Positions 8,299 to 15,921 of a stretch of DNA of 32,672 nt are shown in pieces. The stretch spans positions 1 to 32,672 of the forward strand of contig CAYVMN010000018.1 in the NCBI GenBank assembly GCA_964452575.1, in the 5' to 3' direction. Origin of the DNA: CAYVMN01 sp964452575 (lineage in GTDB: Bacteria; Desulfobacterota; DSM-4660; Desulfatiglandales; Desulfatiglandaceae). The notes below the pieces were generated by a model. It had not been told where the DNA came from. It did not search any database and saw only the letters and a list, made by a program, of their open reading frames with translations. Within the stretch, counting starts at the first letter, position 1; every line of letters begins with the position of its first letter. Made by a program: the position numbers and the translations under genes.

Positions 8299-8499
8299 GA
8301 CAACTCCTTTCCATTGGGTCCCAAATCAACGACTCCTCTCGATAATGCCGAAAGGGCCCGCCAAATTTACACAAATGCAAGGGGACCGACAAGTCTATTC
8401 TTGCCCAGCCATCGGTTTACTATGCCCCGGCGTTGAAATAGTCGCCCGGTTCTTGACTAGTTTCGGGACCCCTTTCAACATCTGGGCCCAGATTTGTCC

Positions 8500-8528
8500 T
8501 TGACATATCAAGAGGGTATTAATAGTAT
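8500..8528 (+). promoter_or_regulatory. Sigma70-type promoter for the BKACE operon
   Basis: TTGACA (8500-8505), 17-nt spacer, TAGTAT (8523-8528). The box sequences and spacing are near consensus, pointing right toward the operon beginning at 8909. Predicted +1 is near 8535. Confidence 0.6.
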
Positions 8529-8533
8529 CCTCT
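8511..8533. promoter_or_regulatory. Palindromic operator candidate over the -10 box
   Basis: AGAGGGTATTA and TAGTATCCTCT are inverted repeats (9 of 11 positions match) around a central A at 8522. The site covers the spacer and the -10 box, the position expected for a repressor dimer of the GntR or TetR kind. No regulator gene is in the window, so its owner is unknown. Confidence 0.45.
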
Positions 8534-8807
8534 CACTTTTTTGATAGGGACTGTAGAAGTCATATCAAGCTTCAACCGGATAGACGAGAATGGCGTCTAG
8601 GTCGGCCTTCCCTCAACTTGCTCAAACAGATTGCACACCAGTTCTAGACTAGTGCCGGATTTCTATCACTGCAATTGATAGATCCTAGAGCCTCTTGGGA
8701 AGCCTCGCGATGCCTTCTGAATTTCCCGAGCGGCCCTATTACATTACCTTAGTGCCTCGACTCATAAATTCGATGGCCTATTTATTCACTCGGGACCAAG
8801 TGATGAG

Positions 8808-8847
8808 TGGGCAATTGCCCAGCTTATAGAAATACGTTATGGTATTT
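8808..8847. promoter_or_regulatory. Two further palindromes upstream of the operon
   Basis: A perfect 14-bp palindrome TGGGCAATTGCCCA (8808-8821) and an inverted repeat AAATAC-gttatg-GTATTT (8830-8847) lie 60-100 nt before the BKACE start. Either could be a regulator binding site; neither has a T-run to act as a terminator. Confidence 0.3.
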
Positions 8848-8908
8848 GCGAACCGAAGCACTTAGGGTTAGGACACGATAAAAACTAATTATAAAAAGGG
8901 GTAAGCCA

Positions 8909-9844
8909 ATGGCCATGAAGCAGAGCAAGGTAATCATCAACTGTGCGATCACGGGTTCGATTCACGTCCCCACCCAGTCGCCCCATCTCCCCATAACTCC
9001 GAAACAGATTGCCGATGAGGCAGTGAAGGCCGCAAATGCCGGTGCCGCGATTGTTCACCTTCATGCCCGAAATCCTGAGACTGGACAGCCGACCACTGAT
9101 CTCGAGATAGTCAGGGAATACTGTACGGAAATCCACAGACGTTCTGACGTGATCCTCTGTCCTACCACCGGAGCGGGTCTGGGAATGTCCCCGAAGGCAC
9201 GGCTCAAGGTGGTCTCTGAGTTTCGGCCTGAGCTTGCCAGCATGAACATGGGCTCTTTCAACTTCGGTCTCTTTCCCCTGCTCGATCGATATTCGGAATT
9301 CAAGTTCGACTGGGAAAGGGGTTACCTGGAGATGACCAGGGACTACATCTTTTCTAACACCTTTTATAGCATGGAGGTCTTTCTCAAGACCTTCCGGGAG
9401 AGCGGGACCAAGCCGGAGATGGAATGTTACGACATGGGACATCTATATAACGTGGCCCATTTTGCGGATAGGGGGTTAATTGAAAGGCCCTTCTATATTC
9501 AGCTTATCTTGGGTATCCTGGGAGCCATACAGCCGAGCGTCGAGAACCTGGTCCATATGAAGACGACGGCAGACAAACTCTTCGGCGATGACTATATAGC
9601 ATCGGTCCTGCCGGTGGGCCGCCATCAATTTGCGCTCGGCATGGTCAACGCCATCATGGGTGGCAATGTCCGTGTGGGGATGGAAGATAACCTCTGGCTG
9701 AAGAAGGGCCAGCTGGTCAAATCCAATGAAGAGAGCGTTCAGAAGATACGCCATCTGCTGGAGGAGGTGAGTCTGGAGGTGGCTACCCCAGATGAGACCC
9801 GACAGATCCTGGGACTCAAGGGAAGGGATCAGACCAAATTCTAG
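8909..9844 (+). CDS. BKACE (DUF849) beta-keto acid cleavage enzyme
   Basis: Zn-dependent TIM-barrel enzyme that condenses a beta-keto acid with acetyl-CoA and cleaves it to acetoacetate plus a new CoA ester, as in 3-keto-5-aminohexanoate cleavage enzyme (Kce). 311 residues, normal length. Visible: IINCAITGSIHVPTQSPHLP at the N-terminus; Zn-ligand motif IVHLHARN (His50, His52); LCPTTGAG; MNMGSFNFG; LPVGRHQF; and the conserved acid in VRVGMEDNLW. Start ATG 8909 has AAGGGG upstream; ATG 8915 is also possible. First gene of the putative operon. BKACE members act on many beta-keto acids, so the substrate is open; neighbours (IlvD-type dehydratase, hydrolase, ComB-like) suggest an unusual keto acid. 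Confidence 0.93.
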   Translation: MAMKQSKVIINCAITGSIHVPTQSPHLPITPKQIADEAVKAANAGAAIVHLHARNPETGQPTTDLEIVREYCTEIHRRSDVILCPTTGAGLGMSPKARLKVVSEFRPELASMNMGSFNFGLFPLLDRYSEFKFDWERGYLEMTRDYIFSNTFYSMEVFLKTFRESGTKPEMECYDMGHLYNVAHFADRGLIERPFYIQLILGILGAIQPSVENLVHMKTTADKLFGDDYIASVLPVGRHQFALGMVNAIMGGNVRVGMEDNLWLKKGQLVKSNEESVQKIRHLLEEVSLEVATPDETRQILGLKGRDQTKF

Positions 9845-9867
9845 AGGATGATTCCAGGTCTTCCCTC

Positions 9868-10230
9868 ATGTCCCCTGCTTCCCGTATCGGTCAAGAACAA
9901 TCTGCGAGGTACCTAGTGGTTGATGAAAAGACGATAGAGGTCGAGGTCCAGCTCCTCCCGCCCCTTAGCAACACAGCGGGCAGGGAGAGGGTCAAACTCA
10001 CCCTGAGAGAGGGCGCCACGATCCAGGCGGTCATAGAGGCCCTTCTGGAGCGCTTCGGCGATCCGCAGTTTCGCCTCCACCTCTACGATACCCGGGGCCA
10101 GTTGATCCCTGCCTGGTGCGCCTTTGTGAACGGTCGGCCGGCGGCGCGATTTGGCAGCCCTGAAGGCCCGGCAACACCTGTGATGGACGGAGACGAGATA
10201 ACCTTTTTGCTTAGCCTGGCAGGCGGCTAG
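9868..10230 (+). CDS. MoaD/ThiS-like ubiquitin-fold protein with C-terminal Gly-Gly
   Basis: 120 residues. The C-terminal about 90 residues show the beta-grasp pattern of MoaD/ThiS: VEVQLLPPLSNTAGRER, LREGATIQAVIEALLERFG, AWCAFVNGRPA, then DGDEITFLLSLAGG ending exactly in the Gly-Gly that is adenylated and thiocarboxylated in sulfur carriers. The first about 20 residues lack family similarity, so the true start may be further in. It starts 23 nt after the BKACE stop and ends 10 nt before the dehydratase, so it is co-transcribed. Sulfur transfer or molybdopterin function is known for the family; a role for this copy is inferred only from context. Confidence 0.82.
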   Translation: MSPASRIGQEQSARYLVVDEKTIEVEVQLLPPLSNTAGRERVKLTLREGATIQAVIEALLERFGDPQFRLHLYDTRGQLIPAWCAFVNGRPAARFGSPEGPATPVMDGDEITFLLSLAGG

Positions 10231-10240
10231 AGGGGTAGAG

Positions 10241-11893
10241 ATGACCGCTCCCCGCGGGGAATCAGCAGACATAACCGAGGCGTACTACCGCGGCCTGATG
10301 CATGCGGTGGGCTACCGTCGGGCTGACCTTGACAAGCCTCAGATCGCGGTGGTCAACTCCTGGACAGAGGTAAACCCAGGACACCAACCCTTAAAGGAGT
10401 TAGGGGCACGCGTTAGAGAAGGTGTCTGGGCCGCGGGCGGTTCTCCGGCGGAGTTCAATGTCCCCGCACCATGCGATGGCATGGCCCAGGGGCCCGGCCA
10501 ACGCTTCATCTTGCCTCAGCGCGACCTGATAGCAGCCTCCATTGAAGCCATGGTCCGGGCCCACGGATTCCAGGGTCTGGTTATGCTAGCCTCTTGTGAC
10601 AAGATCATTCCAGGAATGATTATGGCCGCAGTGAGGCTCGATCTCCCCACCCTGTTCTTGACCGGAGGTGCAATGCTTCCCTGCAATCTTGGGAAACGGC
10701 AGATAGTCACCTCTGACCTCAAGGAGGCCATCGGCAAGAGACGCCTCGGCGAAATCGACGACGCCACCTTCATGGACTGGCAGGAAAGGTTCTGCGCCTC
10801 TCCCGGCACATGTTCAATGATGGGCACAGCAAACACCATGGGCTGTTTCCTTGAGGCGGCCGGACTATCCCCTTTTGGATCGACTACCATGCTGGCATTT
10901 GACGCAGCCAAGATCCGCCAGGCCCGCGATGTGGGCGAGCGGATCGTCAGGCTTGTTGAGGAACAGAGGCCCATGAGCCAATTCCTGACGAGGTCCAGCC
11001 TGGAAAACGGCATAAGGTATGTCTCTGCATCAGGGGGATCGACAAACGCCGTCCTCCATCTGATGGCCGTCTCATCCCTGATGAATCTTGAGATGGATTT
11101 GGAGAAATTCGACAGGATTCAGTCGTCCGTGCCGGTGGTTGCAAAGTTCAAGCCTTCATCACAATTGAACATAGATGACTACCATAAGGCCGGCGGAGTC
11201 CCGGTCGTGCTCAAGGCCATCCAGGGAGGCCTGGACCTTGAGGTACCCCTGGCCATGGGGGGGCGCCTTGGAGGGTTTCTTGCCACAGCACCGGACCCTG
11301 ATGGGGAGGTCATACTCGCGCCCGATAGGCCATATGCCCCTGGAGGTTGCTTCGGCATACTTCACGGAAATCTGGCCCCCAGAGGGGCGGTGGTCAAGAA
11401 GACCGGCGTCGAGCCATCTATGCTGGCACATACGGGACCGGCGGTGGTATTTGATTCTGAAGAGGAGGTCCGCCGGTTCATCCTCGAAAAGGAGATCCGA
11501 CCAGGGTCGGTCCTGGTGGTCCGCTATGAAGGGCCAAGGGGCGGCCCGGGCATGCGGGAGATGTCCATCCCGGCGGCCATGCTGGTGGGCATGGGTCTCC
11601 ACACATCGGTCGCAATGGTCACGGATGGCCGTTTCTCCGGTGCAACCCGCGGACCCTGTGTGGGCCACGTATGCCCAGAGGCGTGGGAGGGAGGCCCTAT
11701 CGCCTATGTGCGCGATGGAGACATGATAGAGATCAACGTCCAGGAGCAAAGGATCCGCCTCCTTGTGGCCGATCATGAGCTCGAAAAGAGGCAACAGTCG
11801 CCGCCGAAGCTCCCTGATCATCCGGCACCAGGCCTCCTGGCCGCGTATAGACGGATGGTGGGTGGCGCTGACTCAGGCGCCCTCTGGCTGTGA
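10241..11893 (+). CDS. IlvD/Edd family dehydratase (dihydroxy-acid dehydratase-like)
   Basis: Fe-S-dependent dehydration of a 2,3-dihydroxy acid (or sugar acid) to a 2-keto acid. 550 residues, typical length. Cluster cysteines are in VPAPCDGMAQG (Cys78), LASCDKIIPGM (Cys119) and SPGTCSMMGTANTM (Cys191); ASGGSTNAVLHLMA and MVTDGRFSGATRGPCVGHV are the family's substrate/Mg signatures. Strong RBS (GAGGGG) upstream of ATG 10241. The N-terminal cluster segment differs from the usual biosynthetic IlvD form, and no other branched-chain biosynthesis genes are adjacent. This fits a catabolic substrate within the BKACE operon; the product keto acid could feed further steps. This link is inference. Confidence 0.9.
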   Translation: MTAPRGESADITEAYYRGLMHAVGYRRADLDKPQIAVVNSWTEVNPGHQPLKELGARVREGVWAAGGSPAEFNVPAPCDGMAQGPGQRFILPQRDLIAASIEAMVRAHGFQGLVMLASCDKIIPGMIMAAVRLDLPTLFLTGGAMLPCNLGKRQIVTSDLKEAIGKRRLGEIDDATFMDWQERFCASPGTCSMMGTANTMGCFLEAAGLSPFGSTTMLAFDAAKIRQARDVGERIVRLVEEQRPMSQFLTRSSLENGIRYVSASGGSTNAVLHLMAVSSLMNLEMDLEKFDRIQSSVPVVAKFKPSSQLNIDDYHKAGGVPVVLKAIQGGLDLEVPLAMGGRLGGFLATAPDPDGEVILAPDRPYAPGGCFGILHGNLAPRGAVVKKTGVEPSMLAHTGPAVVFDSEEEVRRFILEKEIRPGSVLVVRYEGPRGGPGMREMSIPAAMLVGMGLHTSVAMVTDGRFSGATRGPCVGHVCPEAWEGGPIAYVRDGDMIEINVQEQRIRLLVADHELEKRQQSPPKLPDHPAPGLLAAYRRMVGGADSGALWL

Positions 11894-11910
11894 TAACGGA
11901 TCGGAAAGGA

Positions 11911-12681
11911 ATGGAAATGGGCAATTATCAGATCCGGCCTATAAAAACAGGTACGATCGTGGTGGATAAGGGCGCCTATATCACGCGCGGAATCGACCTG
12001 GGCAAGGAGGTGGAGATACCGGCCACCGCCTGGTACCTGACAGATGGTGAGCACAAGATAATGGTAGACATCGGGATGTGCCACACCCCTCTGGCGAACT
12101 GGCATCATCCTGGATCCAGGCAGGAACCGGGTGAGGCAATCCATGAGGGATTGAGGTCCATAGGCATGGCCCCATCAGAGATCGAGCTAATAATCTTCAC
12201 CCACCTCCACTGGGACCACTGCCACAACCTGGACCGTTTCCCCGGTGCCCGCCTGATAGTCAATGCCCGGGAATATGCCTTTGCCATTGATCCTATCCCA
12301 CCCTATTACAAGTCCTATGAGCACCCTAAGCTTGGCAAGAGGCCGCCCTTTGCTGGTCGGATCTTTGAGACAATAGAGGGAGAGGTGGAAGTCCTTCCAG
12401 GGATCCGCGTCTTCCCAACACCCGGTCACTCACCCGGGCACCAGTCAGTGGCCGTTTCTACAAAACGGGGCGTTCATGTGATCGCTGGAGATGCTGTCTT
12501 TGCCTACGACAACCTGGAGCCTGCAAGCGAACACCTCCCCTTTACGGTCATGGGGAGGTTCATGGACATTGTGGCCTCCTGGAGAAGCCTCGAGGAAATT
12601 GCAAGGCGGGCCGATGTGGTGCTTCCCGGGCATGACAGCAGGACAATGGAAGTGGATGTGTATCCCAAAGAAAAATCGTAA
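11911..12681 (+). CDS. Metallo-beta-lactamase-fold hydrolase (AHL-lactonase-like)
   Basis: Two-metal hydrolase of the MBL fold, 256 residues. It shows the signature HLHWDH (about residues 98-103), further ligands in FPTPGHSPGHQS, the bridging Asp in VIAGDAVFAYDN and a terminal ligand in VVLPGHDSR. The family includes N-acyl-homoserine lactonases and other lactone or ester hydrolases. ATG 11911 has GGAAAGGA upstream and was preferred over a GTG at 11890 that overlaps the dehydratase stop. Fourth gene of the operon, with its stop codon embedded in the left end of the MITE-like element. A lactone or thioester of the pathway intermediate is a plausible substrate. Confidence 0.88.
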   Translation: MEMGNYQIRPIKTGTIVVDKGAYITRGIDLGKEVEIPATAWYLTDGEHKIMVDIGMCHTPLANWHHPGSRQEPGEAIHEGLRSIGMAPSEIELIIFTHLHWDHCHNLDRFPGARLIVNAREYAFAIDPIPPYYKSYEHPKLGKRPPFAGRIFETIEGEVEVLPGIRVFPTPGHSPGHQSVAVSTKRGVHVIAGDAVFAYDNLEPASEHLPFTVMGRFMDIVASWRSLEEIARRADVVLPGHDSRTMEVDVYPKEKS

Positions 12682-12915
12682 GCGTTCACAGGTTCAGGGT
12701 TCAGAGGTTCAGGGTTAGGGACAAGGACAAAATTGAAGACCCCAAGTCCTCGTAAAAATGCTGGTTTTGCCAGATCATTGCCAAGCAGCATGTTCCAGAT
12801 TTCCGGGGATCTGGAAGCGGTCGGTTTTCCAGCGCCAACCGCTTACAAAATGGCGCATGGTGGCGACAATGCAACCTTTGAACCTCTGAACCTTTGAACC
12901 CGTGAACGGTTACGA
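12676..12915. repeat. MITE-like element with about 41-bp terminal inverted repeats
   Basis: The left end begins TCGTAAGCGTTCACAGGTTC and the right end, read on the opposite strand, begins TCGTAACCGTTCACGGGTTC. The match continues for about 41 bp with a few substitutions and 1-nt indels; both ends contain the repeated GGTTCAGAGGTTCA unit. Total length is about 240 bp, with no open gene. The interior has shorter hairpins (CCAGAT...ATCTGG; AGCGGT...ACCGCT). A-rich tracts flank both outer ends (AAAA on each side), which could be a short target duplication. The left end supplies the TAA stop codon of the hydrolase. It may be a non-autonomous transposon or a large palindromic repeat that folds in mRNA between the hydrolase and comB-like genes. 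Confidence 0.6.
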
Positions 12916-12943
12916 AAAATCCAGCAGGAGTTAGAGATTCGTG

Positions 12944-13666
12944 ATGAAAATAAGGGTTACCTGTGACAGTCTTCTGGCAGGGGCACAAGCCGCCAGGGGA
13001 GTAACAGTTATTGTGGACGTATTTCGGGCCTTTACCTGCACGCCGCTCCTCTTTTCTCTCGGCATTGAACGTTCGATCCTGGTGGCCACCCCCGAGGAGG
13101 CCTTCGGGCTGAAAGAGCAGGACCCTGGCCTGATCCTTATCGGCGAAGTTAATGGCATACCCATAGAGGGCTTTGATCTTGGGAATTCTCCCAGCCAGAT
13201 CCTGAGACAGGCCCAGGGCTTTTTTGATGGAAAGAGCGTGGTTCAGAGGACGTCGGCAGGTGTCCAGGGCGTCCTGGCCGCCCTGGGGGTGGCTGATGAG
13301 GTATTGCTGGTAAGCTACTCCGTCTCCGAGGCCACGGCCAGATATATTCTTTCCATTTCACCGGCAAGGGTCAGCATAGTCGCCATGGGCGTTCAGCTCA
13401 TGGAAAAGGCGCCTGAGGATGAGTGGTGCGCCCGATACATGGCACATCTCCTCGGCACCGGAGAATATGACCACAATGAGGCCCTTCGAGAAATCCTGTT
13501 TCACGAGACCGCACAGAAGTTTCTCCGCGCAGACAGGGTCGAATTTCCGGCCGAAGACCCGGTCCTGTGTCTTCAACGCGATATCTATGACTTTGCCTTG
13601 AGGGCATTTCATGAAGGGGACCTCGTGGTGGTAAAAAGGGTAGAATCGGACTCTAGAGAGCCATAG
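12944..13666 (+). CDS. ComB family protein (2-phosphosulfolactate phosphatase-like)
   Basis: 240 residues with the ComB pattern: VIVDVFRAFTCTP near the N-terminus, then ILIGEVNGIPIEGFDLGNSP, then VVQRTSAGVQGVLAAL where most members have T(S/T)NGT. ComB is a Mg-dependent phosphatase giving sulfolactate from 2-phosphosulfolactate in coenzyme M biosynthesis; bacterial homologues outside that pathway are mostly uncharacterised. The altered nucleophile-region segment leaves the exact substrate open. ATG 12944 is preferred (AGGAG upstream; GTG 12941 is adjacent). It is separated from the preceding operon only by the MITE-like element and probably belonged to it. With the HpsN-like dehydrogenase this is a second hint of sulfonate chemistry. 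Confidence 0.82.
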   Translation: MKIRVTCDSLLAGAQAARGVTVIVDVFRAFTCTPLLFSLGIERSILVATPEEAFGLKEQDPGLILIGEVNGIPIEGFDLGNSPSQILRQAQGFFDGKSVVQRTSAGVQGVLAALGVADEVLLVSYSVSEATARYILSISPARVSIVAMGVQLMEKAPEDEWCARYMAHLLGTGEYDHNEALREILFHETAQKFLRADRVEFPAEDPVLCLQRDIYDFALRAFHEGDLVVVKRVESDSREP

Positions 13667-13764
13667 CCCTGTCAAGCATCAAGGCCTGACATCCGCTTCC
13701 ATACAGTCCCTCCTGTAAGGCCCAACAATGCCCCAGCCTGGGCCTCTCAATCACAAGAAATTCA

Positions 13765-13793
13765 TTGACTGCATGATTGAAAGTGGCTACTAT
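13765..13793 (+). promoter_or_regulatory. Promoter of the antitoxin-toxin pair
   Basis: TTGACT (13765-13770), 17-nt spacer, TACTAT (13788-13793), with a TATAAT also present at 13791-13796. It points to the antitoxin starting at 13830. Confidence 0.5.
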
Positions 13794-13811
13794 AATATAA
13801 AAAGTAGCTAC
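13783..13811. promoter_or_regulatory. Paired operator half-sites for toxin-antitoxin autoregulation
   Basis: GTGGCTAC (13783-13790) and GTAGCTAC (13804-13811; itself a perfect palindrome) are spaced exactly 21 bp apart, two helical turns, and bracket the -10 region. This fits cooperative binding by Phd/YefM-type antitoxin dimers. Confidence 0.45.
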
Positions 13812-13829
13812 CAAGAGGGGGAAGCCGTC

Positions 13830-14108
13830 ATGATCAGTGCGGGAATTAAGGAGGTCAAGAACAACCTGAGCCGGCTCTTGGCCCAGGTCAAGGCCGGAGA
13901 AGAGATCCTGATCACCGAAAGGGGAAGGCCCGTAGCCCGTATTGTGAGGGAGAATAACGGGGATAAGTCCATACGCGCCGCACTCGCGCCCCTGATCCAG
14001 AAAGGGCTGGTTGCCCTACCGAGCCTGCCTATCCTGAAAGACCGTTTTGCGACGATAGAGGTGTCGGGAAAACCAGTTTCAGAAATGGTGATCGAGGACC
14101 GGCGGTGA
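13830..14108 (+). CDS. Phd/YefM family antitoxin
   Basis: 92 residues. The N-terminal DNA-binding fold of the Phd/YefM type is clear (GIKEVKNNLSRLLAQVKAGE, EILITERGRPVARIV), followed by a charged flexible C-terminus that would wrap the toxin. ATG 13830 follows AGAGGGGGAAG, a good RBS. It is immediately upstream of a PIN-domain toxin with 4 nt between stop and start. The protein should neutralise the toxin and repress the operon through the paired sites at 13783-13811. Confidence 0.92.
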   Translation: MISAGIKEVKNNLSRLLAQVKAGEEILITERGRPVARIVRENNGDKSIRAALAPLIQKGLVALPSLPILKDRFATIEVSGKPVSEMVIEDRR

Positions 14109-14112
14109 TCGG

Positions 14113-14568
14113 ATGATGATTTTATACCTGGATACGAGCGCTTTGGTGAAGCGATACTTCCGGGAGCCCTTTTCTGATGAGATCCTCTCAAGATGGAAAT
14201 CGGCTGCGCAAATCGTTACATCTTCGGTTGCGTATGCCGAAACCATGGCCTCCGTGTATCGAAAGAAACAAGAGGCGCATCTTGCGGATGCGTTGATAGG
14301 TGAGATCGTAGAGTCATTTAATCGGGATTGGAAGAGTTTTATCCGTGTGGAGGTCAACGACGAACTGAACGGATACATCGAACGGGCGGTTGAACAATAT
14401 CCCATTCGGGGCTTTGATGCAATCCATCTCGCATCGGCCATGGTGATCCATGAAAAGTTGCCTGGAGATGTCGTATTTGCCTGTTTCGATGACAGCCTCG
14501 CACGCGCCGCCCGGTCGGAAGGGCTTGAAACGTTTCCACCTGAAGATGGAACGGGGCCGGAAAAGTAA
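14113..14568 (+). CDS. vapC: VapC-like PIN-domain ribonuclease toxin
   Basis: 151 residues with all PIN acidic positions: YLDTSALVKRYF (Asp7), AYAETMASVYR (Glu43), GFDAIHLASA (Asp102) and CFDDSLARAARSEGL (Asp126/127). It is a Mg-dependent endoribonuclease, usually cutting tRNA or rRNA. ATG 14113 or the adjacent ATG 14116 is the start, with the RBS lying in the end of the antitoxin gene. Translation is coupled to the antitoxin. It appears intact. Confidence 0.92.
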   Translation: MMILYLDTSALVKRYFREPFSDEILSRWKSAAQIVTSSVAYAETMASVYRKKQEAHLADALIGEIVESFNRDWKSFIRVEVNDELNGYIERAVEQYPIRGFDAIHLASAMVIHEKLPGDVVFACFDDSLARAARSEGLETFPPEDGTGPEK

Positions 14569-14599
14569 AACCGGGCTTTCACTGCCGTCCCTGGTTTTC

Positions 14600-14666
14600 C
14601 CGGCCTTCTTTTGGAATAACCTCGAACGGAACTATCAGGAGGCCCTGGCGCGGCTCAGAGAGGAGG
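14600..14666 (+). pseudogene. HigA-type XRE antitoxin remnant, partial duplicate of 16132-16198
   Basis: These 67 bases match 16132-16198 at 62 positions and encode the same peptide (FWNNLERNYQE) found after the HTH of the XRE-ImmA gene. No HTH part precedes it here. It is embedded between the PIN toxin stop and the nucleotidyltransferase start, so this boundary arose by recombination between related toxin-antitoxin loci. Confidence 0.7.
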
Positions 14667-14711
14667 TAACCCAGTTTGAGGTATCGAGAATAGGAGACAG
14701 GGAGGTGGCAA

Positions 14712-15032
14712 TTGATATCCAGGGAAGATAGAAAGATCCTTGATGAATTCAGCGGGCGAGTACGAAGACATTTTCCAGCAGCAAGGATTTGGGCCTTCGG
14801 TTCTCGTGCCCGTGGAATTGCAACATGGGACTCCGATTTTGATATCTGTATTGTCCTTAATCATCTCGATAAAAGGATTGACCGCCTGATTCGGGATATT
14901 GCCTGGGAAGTTGGTTTTGAAAATGACCGCGTGATTACCACAATTGTCCTCGATTCCGAGCAGTTCGAAAGAGGACCCATGTCTGAAAGTACGCTTGTTG
15001 ATAATATCCATAGGGAAGGTGTAACCGCATGA
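14712..15032 (+). CDS. MNT-type nucleotidyltransferase antitoxin (MntA-like)
   Basis: 106 residues of the minimal nucleotidyltransferase fold: AFGSRARGIATWDSDFDICIV supplies the Gly-Ser and the two metal-binding aspartates, with a third candidate acid in TTIVLDSEQ. In HepT-MntA pairs the antitoxin adds AMP to the HEPN toxin to inactivate it. TTG 14712 is the likely start because GGGAGGTGG sits 5 nt upstream. Its ATGA overlap with the next gene indicates translational coupling. Confidence 0.9.
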   Translation: MISREDRKILDEFSGRVRRHFPAARIWAFGSRARGIATWDSDFDICIVLNHLDKRIDRLIRDIAWEVGFENDRVITTIVLDSEQFERGPMSESTLVDNIHREGVTA

Positions 15033-15433
15033 TAACACCTAATGTGAAGGCCTTAGTATCCTATCGTCTTGAGCAGGCTCAGGAATCTCTTGATGCTGCA
15101 CGGGTGTTACTGGAGCAGGGACTCACCAGGCCATCCGTGAATCGGTCCTATTACGCCATGTTTTATGCTGTTCTCGCTCTTCTTGCATCCCAGAAACAGG
15201 AGACCTCCAAGCATAGCGGCGCCATATCAATCTTTGATAAAGAGTTTGTCAAGACAGGCATGTTCACAAAGGAACTGTCGCGCTGGCTACACAATGCCTT
15301 CGATTTGAGGCAACGATCCGACTACGCGCCGCAAATTCAGGTGAGCGATGAAGAGGCGGTGCAGGTTCTTGAAGAGGCCAGGGAATTTGTGGCTGAGGTG
15401 AAGACAAAGCTCATAGAACAAGGGTTACTGTAA
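15029..15433 (+). CDS. HEPN-domain toxin (HepT-like)
   Basis: 134 residues, all-helical HEPN fold. RLEQAQESLDAARVLL is the first helix; SVNRSYYAMFYAVLALL is the characteristic second helix; DLRQRSDYAP near the C-terminus holds the polar Arg-rich motif and the Tyr that is typically the AMPylation site (RX4-6H-type variant without an obvious His). It starts inside the stop of the nucleotidyltransferase (ATGA). Probable RNase toxin of the MNT-HEPN pair. Confidence 0.88.
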   Translation: MITPNVKALVSYRLEQAQESLDAARVLLEQGLTRPSVNRSYYAMFYAVLALLASQKQETSKHSGAISIFDKEFVKTGMFTKELSRWLHNAFDLRQRSDYAPQIQVSDEEAVQVLEEAREFVAEVKTKLIEQGLL

Positions 15434-15444
15434 CGAGACATCAT

Positions 15445-15735
15445 TTGCCCTGTCGGAAGCATAGAGATGATATTGGCATCATGGTGGCACTAAGTCGGCA
15501 CCAGGTCACAGGTGAAGTCCAACGCCTGCTATCAATACTTATCAACTCGTCGATGACCCGCTCAGAGGCACAAAGAGCCCTTGGTTTAAGAAGCCAGGCA
15601 AACTTTAGAGATAGGCATTTACAACCCGCGTTAAATGCCGGACTCATCGAAATGACGATGCCGGATAAGCCCAAAAGTCCAAGACAAAAGTATGTAGTGA
15701 CCAAAGAAGGAGAGGCTTTACTGAAAAAGCAGTAA
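15445..15735 (+). pseudogene. C-terminal winged-helix fragment of a Fic/AlbA_2 (RecG-like) protein
   Basis: The frame contains RHQVTGEVQRLLSILINSSM, then TRSEAQRALGLRSQANFRDR, PALNAGLIEMTMPDKP and KYVVTKEGEALL. This is the characteristic C-terminal winged-helix end of Fic-family and AlbA_2/ATPase proteins (..QVTGEV..LL..; ..NFRDRHLQPAL..). The catalytic body is absent. No good RBS precedes it, so it is read as a 3' remnant. It could still be a small stand-alone DNA-binding protein. Confidence 0.6.
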
Positions 15736-15921
15736 TAGCTGATGCAACAACCAGGGGCGGAGTGAAATGGCGAAGATGGATATCATAAGAACAGAACTCG
15801 TTCAAACATCCTTATAGACTATTGGTCAGACCAGATTATGAAGATCCGCCTCTAAAAGATGATGGGGGTCTTGACTGGAAGAAAATAACCAAGATCAAAA
15901 TCCTGAAACTGGAGGACACCC

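Larger units (their letters stand above)
8299..8908. other. Divergent 610-bp intergenic regulatory region
   Basis: No gene is supported here. The region separates the leftward acyl-CoA synthetase cluster from the rightward BKACE operon. It contains a sigma70-type promoter (8500-8528) overlapped by a palindrome, a perfect palindrome TGGGCAATTGCCCA (8808-8821) and an inverted repeat AAATAC-N6-GTATTT (8830-8847) close to the first gene. This leaves a leader of about 370 nt before the ATG at 8909. Confidence 0.5.

Noticed and set aside
11159..11821. 220-codon minus-strand frame opposite the IlvD-like gene
   Set aside because: The plus strand has all dehydratase motifs; the antisense frame has no RBS and no recognisable domain.
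12676..12915. CRISPR-like interpretation of the repeated GGTTCAGAGGTTCA units
   Set aside because: The units are short, unevenly spaced and arranged as inverted ends of one element, with no spacers or cas genes.
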